Assembly: GCA_007121975.1 (NCBI GenBank)
Contig: SKJO01000296.1
Span: 1-5,835 of the forward strand
Source of the DNA: Nitriliruptoraceae bacterium
GTDB taxonomy: Bacteria; Actinomycetota; Nitriliruptoria; Nitriliruptorales; Nitriliruptoraceae
DNA: 5,835 nucleotides
Direction of reading: 5' to 3'
Shown here: positions 1 to 5,590 of the stretch, piece after piece
How positions within the stretch are numbered: position 1 is the first letter of the stretch
Layout: every line of letters starts with the position of its first letter
Translations under genes and position numbers: made by a program
The notes under the pieces: generated by a model
Databases searched by the model: none
What the model was told of the DNA's origin: nothing
The model's input: only the letters and a program-made list of their open reading frames with translations

Positions 1-674
1 GCCTGGTTGACCACGGTCTTGAGCATCGCGAGCTGGTTGCGGGGCACCCCGGCGATCCGCTCGGTGAGCGCCGCCACGTGCTCATCGAGTTCGGCGGCCG
101 GCACCGCGGCGCTGACCAGGCCGATGCGCGCGGCCTCGACCCCGTCGATGAGGTCACCGGTCAGCAGCAGCCGCTTGGCCCGCTCCATCCCGACGCGGTA
201 GGCCCACATCATCGTGGTCGGCACGCCCCACACCCGTGCGGGCGGGTAGCCGATCATCGCGTCCTCGGCCATCACCACCAGGTCGCAGACCAGCGCGATG
301 TCCGAGCCTCCCGCCACCGCCGCGCCATGGACCTTGGCCACGACCGGGGTGAGCGAGCGCCAGATCGCCATGAAGTCCTCGGTGTTGCCGCCCATCATGC
401 GCAGGTCCACGGTCGGGTCCCAGGGCATGGACTGCACACCCGGGTTGGGGCCCGGCGCCTGGGCGTACACCTCGAGGTCGTAGCCGCCGCAGAAGCCCTT
501 GCCCGCGCCCTCGAGCACGATCACGTGGACAGCAGGGTCGGCATCCGCTGCCTCGACGGCCTCGCGCAGCTCGCGGGGCATCGGGTCGACGATCGCGTTG
601 AGCCGCTCGGGACGGTCGAGCGTGATCGTCGCCACCCGGCCCTCGACCCGGCTTCGGATCGTCGTGAAGCCCAT
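1..674 (-). CDS. Crotonase / enoyl-CoA hydratase-family protein, 3' end cut by the window edge
   Basis: The gene reads leftward from ATG at 674-672 and runs off the left edge after 224 complete codons, so the C-terminus is missing. An AGGAGGAGGGG ribosome binding site lies about six bases upstream. The N-terminus matches the crotonase fold: a beta strand with ITLDRPERLNAI (17-28), the first oxyanion-hole segment GKGFCGGYDL (58-67), and the second VHGAAVAGGSDIALVCD (115-131). GYPPARVWGVP (142-152) follows, then an ERAKRLLLTGD segment (164-174) typical of the family. Crotonases bind acyl-CoA thioesters in the cytosol and stabilise an enolate. The two glutamates that activate water in classical hydratases (rat Glu144 and Glu164) align with Asp125 and Pro145 here. 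True hydratase activity is therefore doubtful, and an isomerase, hydrolase or other crotonase reaction is possible. It is divergent from the exporter gene. Family is certain; reaction is not. Confidence 0.93.
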   Translation of the reverse strand, partial: MGFTTIRSRVEGRVATITLDRPERLNAIVDPMPRELREAVEAADADPAVHVIVLEGAGKGFCGGYDLEVYAQAPGPNPGVQSMPWDPTVDLRMMGGNTEDFMAIWRSLTPVVAKVHGAAVAGGSDIALVCDLVVMAEDAMIGYPPARVWGVPTTMMWAYRVGMERAKRLLLTGDLIDGVEAARIGLVSAAVPAAELDEHVAALTERIAGVPRNQLAMLKTVVNQ

Positions 675-700
675 GTGGTCCCCTCCTCCTGGTCGACCAC
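675..700 (-). promoter_or_regulatory. Leader hairpin with the crotonase ribosome binding site in its loop
   Basis: On the minus strand, GTGGTC (700-695) and GACCAC (680-675) are perfect inverted repeats. They flank a 14-base loop containing the Shine-Dalgarno AGGAGGAGGG, and the second arm directly abuts the ATG at 674. An alternative fold uses the 10-base palindrome TGGTCGACCA at 690-699. The repeats are visible in the sequence; any role in presenting or hiding the ribosome binding site is inference. A six-pair stem could be chance in such GC-rich DNA. Confidence 0.35.
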
Positions 701-713
701 GCGCTGGGGACGG

Positions 714-719
714 TAGCCT
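714..719 (+). promoter_or_regulatory. Candidate -10 element for the exporter gene
   Basis: TAGCCT, in the context CGGTAGCCTGAC, fits the TAnnnT shape of actinobacterial -10 boxes. It lies 59 bases before the GTG at 779, in the 104-base gap between two divergent genes. No convincing -35 is seen at 16-18 bases upstream. Read on the other strand, the overlapping TACCGT (715-710) could be a -10 for the crotonase gene, so the divergent promoters may overlap. This is judged on motif shape only. Confidence 0.3.
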
Positions 720-778
720 GACCCTTCCGTCCGGCACACCGAACAGCCGGTCGCGCGCCCGAGCCTCCAGGAGTCCCC

Positions 779-1735
779 GTGACCGCCGGTCACCCCGACG
801 CACGTGCGCGCACCCGGCTGCTGACGACCTCGAGCGGGACCAACCTGGAGGCCTTCGGGGTCGGCGAGTGGAGCCTGCTGACCCTGATCGCCCTGATCTG
901 GGGCAGTTCCTTCGTGCTGATGGAGATCGGGCTCGAGTCGCTGCGTCCGGGGCTGATCACCCTGCTGCGGGTCGGGCTCGGTGCGGCGGCACTGGCCCTG
1001 GTCCCCCGGGCACGACGCACCCGCATCGCGCGGGAGGACCTGCCGCGCGTGGCCGTGCTCGGGGTGGTCTGGATCGGTATCCCCCTGCTGCTCTTCCCGC
1101 TCGCGCAGCAGTGGATCGACTCGTCGGTCGCCGGCATGATCAACGGGGCCATGCCGCTGACCACGGCGGCCTGGTCCGCCCTGCTGCTGGCACGCCTGCC
1201 GGCCCGGACCCAGGTGACGGGACTGGTCATCGGCTTTCTCGGCATGGTCGCGATCTCCCTGCCCGAGCTGCCGATCGGCGCGCTGGCGGGCTCCGGGACC
1301 GCACGCACGGCGCTGGGCACCGGCATGGTCCTGCTCGCGATCACGCTGTACGGACTGGCCGCCAACATCGCCGTGCCGCTGCAGCAGCGCTACGGCGCGC
1401 TGCCGGTGCTGCTGCGCGCCCAGCTGGCCGCGCTGGTACTGATCCTGCCCTTCGGCCTGGCGGCCGTGCCCGACTCGCACTTCTCCTGGCCGTCGGTGCT
1501 GGCGATGGTCCCGCTGGGGGTGCTGGGCACCGGCCTGGCGTTCGTGCTGATGGCCACCCTGGTGGGCCGGGTCGGCGGTCCGCGTGGCTCGGTCGCGATC
1601 TACTTCGTGCCGGTGGTCGCCATCGTGCTCGGCGCGGTGGCGCTGGGCGAGCGCATCCACCCGCTGGCGCTGGCCGGCACCGCCCTGGTGCTGGCCGGGG
1701 CCTGGATCACCTCCCGACGTGAGGGTCGGGGCTGA
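779..1735 (+). CDS. EamA/DMT-superfamily membrane transporter (RhaT/YdcZ-like exporter)
   Basis: This 318-residue inner-membrane protein has about ten hydrophobic helices arranged as two EamA repeats, the usual size and layout for drug/metabolite transporters. Repeat 1 covers about residues 31-162 and opens with WGSSFVLMEIGLESLRPGLI (41-60). Repeat 2 covers about 177-311 and ends with the family signature YFVPVVAIVLGAVALGERIH (275-294), including the conserved Gly-Glu before the last helix. The corresponding Gly-Glu of repeat 1 is absent (LLLARLPART, 135-144). About 30 polar residues precede the first helix. The GTG start is supported by AGGAG at 769-773, five bases upstream, and there is no better in-frame start before the first helix. 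Relatives export amino acids, metabolites or toxic compounds by proton exchange, but the substrate cannot be read from sequence. It appears monocistronic, divergent from the crotonase and convergent with the thiamine-binding-type gene. Confidence 0.94.
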   Translation: MTAGHPDARARTRLLTTSSGTNLEAFGVGEWSLLTLIALIWGSSFVLMEIGLESLRPGLITLLRVGLGAAALALVPRARRTRIAREDLPRVAVLGVVWIGIPLLLFPLAQQWIDSSVAGMINGAMPLTTAAWSALLLARLPARTQVTGLVIGFLGMVAISLPELPIGALAGSGTARTALGTGMVLLAITLYGLAANIAVPLQQRYGALPVLLRAQLAALVLILPFGLAAVPDSHFSWPSVLAMVPLGVLGTGLAFVLMATLVGRVGGPRGSVAIYFVPVVAIVLGAVALGERIHPLALAGTALVLAGAWITSRREGRG

Positions 1736-1754
1736 GCCAAGGCCACGGTTCAGC
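1731..1754. terminator. Hairpin shared by two convergent genes, spanning both stop codons
   Basis: GCTGAGCC (1731-1738) pairs with GGTTCAGC (1747-1754) across an eight-base loop. All eight pairs form in the rightward transcript, one of them G-U. In the leftward transcript that position is a C-A mismatch. The left arm holds the exporter's TGA (1733-1735) and the right arm holds the reverse complement of the other gene's TGA (1750-1752). No U-tract follows on either strand, as is common for putative terminators in high-GC actinobacteria. Its use as a bidirectional terminator is inferred from position and shape. Confidence 0.45.
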
Positions 1755-2058
1755 TCGGATCGGAGCCCTGCTCCAGCGCCTGCTCGACCCGGGCGACCTT
1801 GCCCGCGAGCGCGCCCTCGTGTCCGGGGCGGTGGTCGAGCTTGGCCACCACACTGACCCGGGGAGCGTGCCGGGCGGCATACTCGATGCAGCGCTCGATC
1901 ACGGCCAGCACCTCGGCGGGCTCCCCCTCGACGGTGGTGAACATCGCGCTGGTCTCGTTGGGCAGGCCACTGTCGCGCACGATGCGCACGCAGCCGGCGA
2001 CCACGTCGCCGACCGAGTCGCTGCCACCCATCGGCGTGACCGAGAACGATCCGAGCAT
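1750..2058 (-). CDS. MTH1187-family (UPF0045) thiamine-binding-type protein
   Basis: This 102-residue cytosolic protein matches the MTH1187/YkoF-like small ferredoxin-like fold family along its whole length. Visible landmarks are the first strand FSVTPMGG (5-12), GLPNETSAMFTTVEGE (31-46) and PRVSVVAKLDHRPG (66-79), ending in a helix that carries the VARVEQALEQ stretch. Characterised relatives bind thiamine or HMP-like pyrimidines and are often found as oligomers; ligand binding here is inferred from family. The ATG at 2058 is chosen because GGGAGG (2072-2067) lies eight bases upstream and the encoded N-terminus is the conserved start of the family. An upstream in-frame extension to 2172 encodes 38 residues without family character and is rejected. 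The start region includes a perfect palindrome, GGAAGCTTCC (2059-2068). No TPP-riboswitch-like sequence is visible in the leader. No thiamine gene adjoins it in this window. Confidence 0.93.
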   Translation of the reverse strand: MLGSFSVTPMGGSDSVGDVVAGCVRIVRDSGLPNETSAMFTTVEGEPAEVLAVIERCIEYAARHAPRVSVVAKLDHRPGHEGALAGKVARVEQALEQGSDPS

Positions 2059-2157
2059 GGAAGCTTCCTCCCGACGATCCACCGGCATGACTGGTCGGTG
2101 CAGCATGCCCGAGCCCGACCCTGCCCGCCATCCGCGGGCGCAGGACCCCCGCAGCGC

Positions 2158-2163
2158 TACGCT
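2158..2163 (+). promoter_or_regulatory. Candidate -10 element for the nfeD-slipin operon
   Basis: TACGCT, in the context GCGCTACGCTCGA, has the TAnnnT shape of actinobacterial -10 boxes and lies 27 bases before the GTG at 2191. This would give a short leader containing the GGGAGG ribosome binding site at 2181-2186. No good -35 sequence is seen about 17 bases upstream. The 132-base gap also must hold the leftward promoter of the thiamine-binding-type gene; CATGCT (2107-2102, minus strand) is a weak candidate. Confidence 0.35.
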
Positions 2164-2190
2164 CGATCCCACCGGATCCCGGGAGGCGTC

Positions 2191-3564
2191 GTGGCCAGTA
2201 CCGCCCGCACGCGCGCCGAACGATCACGAGCGCTCACGGCCCTGGCGGCACTGCTCGGCGGCGTCCTGCTGCTCCTGGCCGGCGGCGCGTACGCCGACGA
2301 CGAGCCGGCGGGCGACCGCCGTCCGGTGGTCGCGGTCACCACCGTCGACGGGGTGATCTCCCCGGTCGTCGACGACCACCTCGCCGCCAGCGTCGAGGCA
2401 TCCGCCGCCGCCGGCCACGACGCGCTGGTGGTGCTGCTCGACACCCCCGGCGGGCTGGTCAGCTCGATGCGCGAGATCGTCAAGACCTTCCTCGACGCCC
2501 CCGTCCCCGTGATCGTGTACGTCTCCCCCACGGGCGCGGACGCCGGCTCGGCGGGCACCTTCATCACCTACGCGGCGCACGTGGCCGCGATGGCGCCGGC
2601 GACCACCATCGGGGCGGCCACGCCGGTCTCGCTCGAGGGCGGCGAGGTCGACGGCAAGGTGGTCGAGAACGCGGCCGCCTTCGCCGAGGCGATCGCCGAA
2701 GCCCGCGACCGCGACGTCGACTTCGCCATCGAGTCGGTGCGTGAGGGCCGGTCGGTGACCGCCGACACCGCGCTCGAGCTCGGCGCGGTGGACCTGATCG
2801 CTGATTCGCTCGACGACCTGCTGCGCGACATCGACGGCCGCGAGGTGCAGGTCGGCGACTCCACCATCGCGCTGCGCACCGCCGACGCGGTGATGGTCGA
2901 GGCGGAGATGACCCTCGGGCAGCGCATCCTGCAGACGCTGGCCGACCCCAACCTCGCGTTCCTGTTGCTGTCGCTGGGGACCCTGGCGATCCTCTACGAG
3001 ATCGCCAGCCCCGGACTCGGCCTCGGCGGGGTGGTCGGGGGGATCTCGCTGGTGCTCGCGATGTTCTCGCTGTCGGTGCTGCCGGTCACCTTCGCCGGCG
3101 CGGCCCTGCTCGCGCTCGCCGCCGCGATGTTCGTCGCGGAGCTGTTCATGCCCGGCATCGGCGTTGGTGCGGCCGGTGGCGCGGTCGCACTGCTGCTCGG
3201 CGGGCTGCTGCTGTTCCCGGGAACGTCGGGCGTCGGGGTCGACTGGTGGGTGCTGGCGCCAACGGCCGGGACGATGCTGGGCCTGTCGGTGGTTGCCGGG
3301 GTGCTGGTCGCCCGCTCCCGGCGACCGGCCTCCCGGGCCGGTGCCGACGAGCTGATCGGCACCGAGGTCCGCGTCGTGCTCAGCCCCGGCGGACGTCCCC
3401 GCGCCAAGATCGGCAGCACCCTGTGGCGCCTGCTGCCCGCTGCCGGGCAGGCCCCGCTGCACGAGGGCGAGCAGGTCGTGGTCATCGACCGGCAGAACAT
3501 CGACCTGATCGTGGCCCGGGATCCTGCCACCGCTGCAGCTTCGGCCACCGAGGAGTCACGATGA
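2191..3564 (+). CDS. nfeD: NfeD-family membrane serine protease (ClpP-class domain plus NfeD OB-fold domain)
   Basis: This 457-residue protein is the long, protease-bearing form of NfeD. Residues 12-35 form a signal peptide or anchor ending in AYA. Residues about 45-215 are a ClpP/SppA-like domain: LLDTPGGLVSSMREIVKTF (82-100), then GADAGSAGTFI (115-125) with presumed nucleophile Ser120, MAPATTIGAATPV (134-146), and Lys156 in DGKVVEN as the likely dyad lysine, by analogy with the Ser-Lys dyad of Pyrococcus PH1510. Four to five hydrophobic helices follow (about 255-375). A soluble NfeD OB-fold comes last (388-442; GTEVRVVLSPGG, EGEQVVVIDRQNIDLIVA). GGGAGG at 2181-2186 supports the GTG at 2191. 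The reading frame stays open upstream to 1819, but that part lacks family character and overlaps the opposite-strand gene. The stop overlaps the slipin start (ATGA), so the two are probably translationally coupled. Such proteases are thought to cleave the partner's hydrophobic C-terminus in membrane quality control. Confidence 0.95.
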   Translation: MASTARTRAERSRALTALAALLGGVLLLLAGGAYADDEPAGDRRPVVAVTTVDGVISPVVDDHLAASVEASAAAGHDALVVLLDTPGGLVSSMREIVKTFLDAPVPVIVYVSPTGADAGSAGTFITYAAHVAAMAPATTIGAATPVSLEGGEVDGKVVENAAAFAEAIAEARDRDVDFAIESVREGRSVTADTALELGAVDLIADSLDDLLRDIDGREVQVGDSTIALRTADAVMVEAEMTLGQRILQTLADPNLAFLLLSLGTLAILYEIASPGLGLGGVVGGISLVLAMFSLSVLPVTFAGAALLALAAAMFVAELFMPGIGVGAAGGAVALLLGGLLLFPGTSGVGVDWWVLAPTAGTMLGLSVVAGVLVARSRRPASRAGADELIGTEVRVVLSPGGRPRAKIGSTLWRLLPAAGQAPLHEGEQVVVIDRQNIDLIVARDPATAAASATEESR

Positions 3565-4325
3565 CCCCCGCCACCATCGGCACCGCGCTCGCCCTGCTCC
3601 TGCTCATCGGCATCCTGATCGCCGCGATCCGGATCGTCGACGAGTACGAGCGCGGGGTGGTGTTCCGGCTGGGCCGGGTCATCGGCGCCAAGGGACCGGG
3701 GCTGTTCCTGATCATCCCGATCGTCGACCGCGTCGTGAAGGTCAACCTGCAGACCTTCACGATGGACATCCCACCCCAGGACATCATCACCAAGGACAAC
3801 GTGACCGTGCGGGTCAACGCGGTCACCTACTTCAACGTCACCGAGCCGATCCGCTCCGTCGTGCAGGTCCAGGACTACGCCTATGCCACCTCGCAGATCG
3901 CCCAGACCACGCTTCGCTCGGTGATCGGCGGGGTCGAGCTCGACGACCTGCTCGTCAACCGCGACGAGATCAACTCGATGCTGCAGGAGATCATCGATGG
4001 CATCACCGACGAGTGGGGCGTGAAAGTCACCCTGGTCGAGGTCAAGGACGTCGAGCTGCCCGAGTCGATGCGCCGGGCGATGGCCCGGCAGGCCGAGGCC
4101 GAGCGCGAGCGCCGCGCCAAGGTCATCCATGCCGAGGGCGAGTTCGAGGCCGCACGCCGACTGTCGGAGGCCGCCGAGCTCATGGCCGACGCCCCCGGCG
4201 CGATGCAACTGCGGCTGCTGTCGACCCTGGCCGACATCACCGCCGAGAAGAACTCCACGGTGGTCTTCCCGGTCCCCGTCGAGCTGCTGCGCTTCGCCGA
4301 GGCGATGACCCCCCGGTCGGACTGA
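3561..4325 (+). CDS. Slipin / stomatin-like SPFH-domain membrane protein
   Basis: This 254-residue protein has one N-terminal membrane segment (about 5-24) and then a full SPFH/band-7 domain. Landmarks are VDEYERGVVFRLGRVIGAKG (26-45), LFLIIPIVDRVVKVNLQTFT (48-67), the MDIPPQDIITKDNVTVRVNA core (68-87), and IGGVELDDLLVNRDEIN (122-138). A charged coiled-coil follows, including MARQAEAERERRAKVIHAEG (174-193). The C-terminal hydrophobic patch STVVFPVPVELL (232-243) matches the position and style of the segment cut by PH1510 in its archaeal slipin partner. Slipins oligomerise on the inner face of the membrane and organise membrane microdomains. The start ATG (3561) overlaps the nfeD stop and has GAGGAG (3550-3555) five bases upstream. 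The operon context strongly supports a protease-substrate or scaffold relationship. Family assignment is certain; the physiological role is not. Confidence 0.97.
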   Translation: MTPATIGTALALLLLIGILIAAIRIVDEYERGVVFRLGRVIGAKGPGLFLIIPIVDRVVKVNLQTFTMDIPPQDIITKDNVTVRVNAVTYFNVTEPIRSVVQVQDYAYATSQIAQTTLRSVIGGVELDDLLVNRDEINSMLQEIIDGITDEWGVKVTLVEVKDVELPESMRRAMARQAEAERERRAKVIHAEGEFEAARRLSEAAELMADAPGAMQLRLLSTLADITAEKNSTVVFPVPVELLRFAEAMTPRSD

Positions 4326-4340
4326 CCCCGCCGACGGCAG

Positions 4341-4346
4341 TATCCT
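4341..4346 (+). promoter_or_regulatory. Candidate -10 element upstream of the four-helix membrane protein
   Basis: TATCCT in the slipin-to-membrane-protein gap fits TAnnnT well and lies 33 bases before the proposed CTG start. A transcript from it would have a short leader with the GGAGGA ribosome binding site. No -35 hexamer is recognisable at normal spacing (the region is the end of the slipin gene). The downstream gene may be transcribed both from here and by read-through from nfeD. Confidence 0.35.
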
Positions 4347-4368
4347 TCGAGGCCCGGCCGAGCAGCGC

Positions 4369-4374
4369 GGAGGA
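4369..4374 (+). promoter_or_regulatory. Ribosome binding site that points to a CTG start
   Basis: GGAGGA is followed by five bases (CGTCG) and then CTG at 4380. The spacing matches the ribosome binding sites of the two upstream genes (slipin and exporter: five bases each). It would be 53 bases from the next possible start, GTG at 4428, which is too far to serve that codon. Confidence 0.6.
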
Positions 4375-4379
4375 CGTCG

Positions 4380-4799
4380 CTGACCATCTTCCACCGCTAC
4401 CTGGGTGCCGTCATCGTCACCCTGTTCGTGGTCATCTTCTTCTGGGGCCTGATCTCGCGGATCCTCGGCCGCGAGGAGCCCCCCATCGGCCTGTGGGTCG
4501 TGCAGCACTGGACCGAGAACCTGCTGGTGGTACAGACCGTGGTCGGCCTGGTGCTGCTGCTGCTCGGCCGGCGCATCGTGGGGATCCCGCTGGCCTGGCT
4601 GCACTACTTCTACGGGTCGCTGTTCCCGCTGGTGGCGATCATCGGCGGGCGGATCGCGAGCCTGCGCCGCGAGCGCTACGCGCAGATGAGCCTGGCCTGG
4701 GGAGCCTTCTTCGCCTTCGGCCTGAGCCTGCGGGCGCTGCAGACCGGCTGCGGGGAGAGCCCACGGGCGATCGCGCGCTGCCTGGGCATCGACGTGTGA
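4380..4799 (+). CDS. Four-helix membrane protein of unknown function, probable CTG start
   Basis: I do not recognise a named family. From the CTG at 4380 the product is 139 residues with four clear hydrophobic segments, at about 7-27 (YLGAVIVTLFVVIFFWGLISR), 46-64, 69-91 and 103-121. A short polar tail carries two cysteines (Cys124 and Cys134). Other visible features are an aromatic WLHYFYGSLFP stretch (73-83) and an arginine-rich loop SLRRERY (94-100). CTG is preferred because GGAGGA lies five bases upstream and because the only later standard start, GTG at 4428, would remove most of helix 1. Between the slipin stop (same frame, 4323-4325) and 4380 there is no ATG, GTG or TTG in frame. It lies 54 bases after the slipin and before a strong hairpin, so it may be the last gene of the nfeD-slipin operon or have its own promoter. 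A role at the membrane alongside those proteins is only inference from position. Confidence 0.8.
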   Translation: MTIFHRYLGAVIVTLFVVIFFWGLISRILGREEPPIGLWVVQHWTENLLVVQTVVGLVLLLLGRRIVGIPLAWLHYFYGSLFPLVAIIGGRIASLRRERYAQMSLAWGAFFAFGLSLRALQTGCGESPRAIARCLGIDV

Positions 4800-4802
4800 G
4801 CC

Positions 4803-4832
4803 GGGCCGGACGCGGATCGCCGTGCCCGGCCC
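4803..4832 (+). terminator. Strong GC-rich hairpin terminator after the nfeD-slipin cluster
   Basis: GGGCCGG (4803-4809) pairs perfectly with CCGGCCC (4826-4832). Inside it, CGCGG (4811-4815) pairs with CCGTG (4820-4824), with one G-U pair, around an ATCG tetraloop. A single A-C mismatch separates the two stems. It begins three bases after the membrane-protein stop codon. There is no U-tract, so it would be a U-less terminator or a 3'-end stabilising hairpin. The fold was worked out by eye. Confidence 0.6.
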
Positions 4833-4952
4833 ATCCACGCCCCGCTGCGGCACCGGAATCCGACGCGGGACGCACGTGTTGTCCAACCCGGCCGCCACCG
4901 CGGCGTCGCTTCCCACCGCGCCCGCTTCGGCTACCTCGACCAAGGGACCTTG
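4833..4952 (+). other. Spacer upstream of the DsbA-like gene
   Basis: These 120 bases hold no gene I can support. They must contain the promoter of the DsbA-like gene if the hairpin at 4803-4832 terminates transcription. The best -10-like match is TACCTC at 4932-4937, which would leave a very short leader, and I find no matching -35. TTGTCC at 4879-4884 is the nearest -35-like sequence but is far too distant from it. Confidence 0.3.
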
Positions 4953-5561
4953 ATGCCTCGCCGCTTCGCCATCACCTTCGACTACCTGTGCCCCTTCGCG
5001 CGCAACGCCAACGAGCACGTCGTGGCTGGGCTGCAGGGCGGCGCCGACTGGGACGTGAGCTTCGTTCCCTTCAGCCTCGCGCAGGGGCATGTCGAACCCG
5101 AGCAGCAGGACGTCTGGGAGCGCGACGAGCCCGACAAGGTGCCCGGCGTCCTGGCGCTGCAGGCGGGCCTGGCCGTCCGCGATCTCGACCCCGAACGGTT
5201 CCCGGCGGTACACGCGGCACTGTTCGCCGCCCGGCACGACGAGGGCCTCGACCTCAAGGACGTCGAGGTGGTGCGCGGCGCGGTGGCGAGTGCGGGCGCC
5301 GATGCCGACGCGGTGTTCGCCCGGATGCAGGCCGGCGCGGCGATGAACGCGCTGCGTACCGAGCACACCTCGGCGGTCGCACAGCATGAGGTCTGGGGCG
5401 TACCGACGTTCATCGCCGGCGAGCGCGCCGTCTTCGTCCGCCTGATGGACCGCCCCAACGGTGACGCCGAGGCGGCACGCCGGACCATCGAGCACGTCGT
5501 CGATCTCGTCGAGGGGGCGCCGATGCTCCACGAGTTCAAGCAGACCGACCTGCCGCGGTAG
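4953..5561 (+). CDS. DsbA-family (thioredoxin-fold) protein with a single cysteine
   Basis: This 202-residue, apparently cytosolic protein (no signal peptide) has the DsbA-like layout. The first strand and active-site helix are at ITFDYLCPFARNANEHV (7-23), a helical insertion spans about 45-145, and the cis-proline loop is WGVPTFIAGE (148-157, Pro151). A C-terminal helix ends with a MLHEFKQTDLPR tail. The active site reads Cys-Pro-Phe-Ala (13-16) instead of Cys-X-X-Cys, and Cys13 is the only cysteine. The overall pattern, including the VGTPT-like loop and the C-terminal HxFELKR-like segment, resembles the mycothiol-dependent nitroreductase type of actinobacteria (Rv2466c-like, normally CPWC). 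A one-cysteine member could work by a mixed disulfide with mycothiol, or do glutathione-transferase/isomerase-like chemistry as in the kappa/HCCA-isomerase group. ATG at 4953 is chosen with AAGGGA (4942-4947) five bases upstream; the overlapping TTG at 4950 is less likely. It probably stands alone after the upstream terminator. Confidence 0.9.
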   Translation: MPRRFAITFDYLCPFARNANEHVVAGLQGGADWDVSFVPFSLAQGHVEPEQQDVWERDEPDKVPGVLALQAGLAVRDLDPERFPAVHAALFAARHDEGLDLKDVEVVRGAVASAGADADAVFARMQAGAAMNALRTEHTSAVAQHEVWGVPTFIAGERAVFVRLMDRPNGDAEAARRTIEHVVDLVEGAPMLHEFKQTDLPR

Positions 5562-5590
5562 GCCTCCGGTGGGGGCCGGTCGGTGCGGCC

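Noticed and set aside
1819..2190. Upstream extension of the nfeD reading frame
   Set aside because: These 124 codons lack family character, overlap the opposite-strand thiamine-binding-type gene and would place a signal peptide internally. The GTG at 2191 has a good ribosome binding site.
2059..2190. Possible TPP riboswitch before the thiamine-binding-type gene
   Set aside because: The leader on the minus strand shows no CTGAGA-type THI-box core or the paired arms expected, and it is too short once the promoter is allowed for.
521..2227. Long open frame on the minus strand (568 codons)
   Set aside because: It overlaps the well-supported exporter, crotonase and thiamine-binding-type genes. 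Its product is Arg/Gln/Gly/His-rich with no domain, as expected for an antisense shadow in GC-rich DNA.
4013..5389. Plus-strand open frame of 458 codons across the slipin, membrane and DsbA-like genes
   Set aside because: It is out of frame with the recognised genes, the product is Arg/Gly/Ala/Pro-rich without motifs, and it crosses a strong hairpin.
2994..5531. Very long open frame on the minus strand (845 codons)
   Set aside because: It lies antisense to nfeD, slipin, the four-helix gene and the DsbA-like gene, all with clear homology or membrane pattern. Its composition is low-complexity and typical of high-GC shadow frames.
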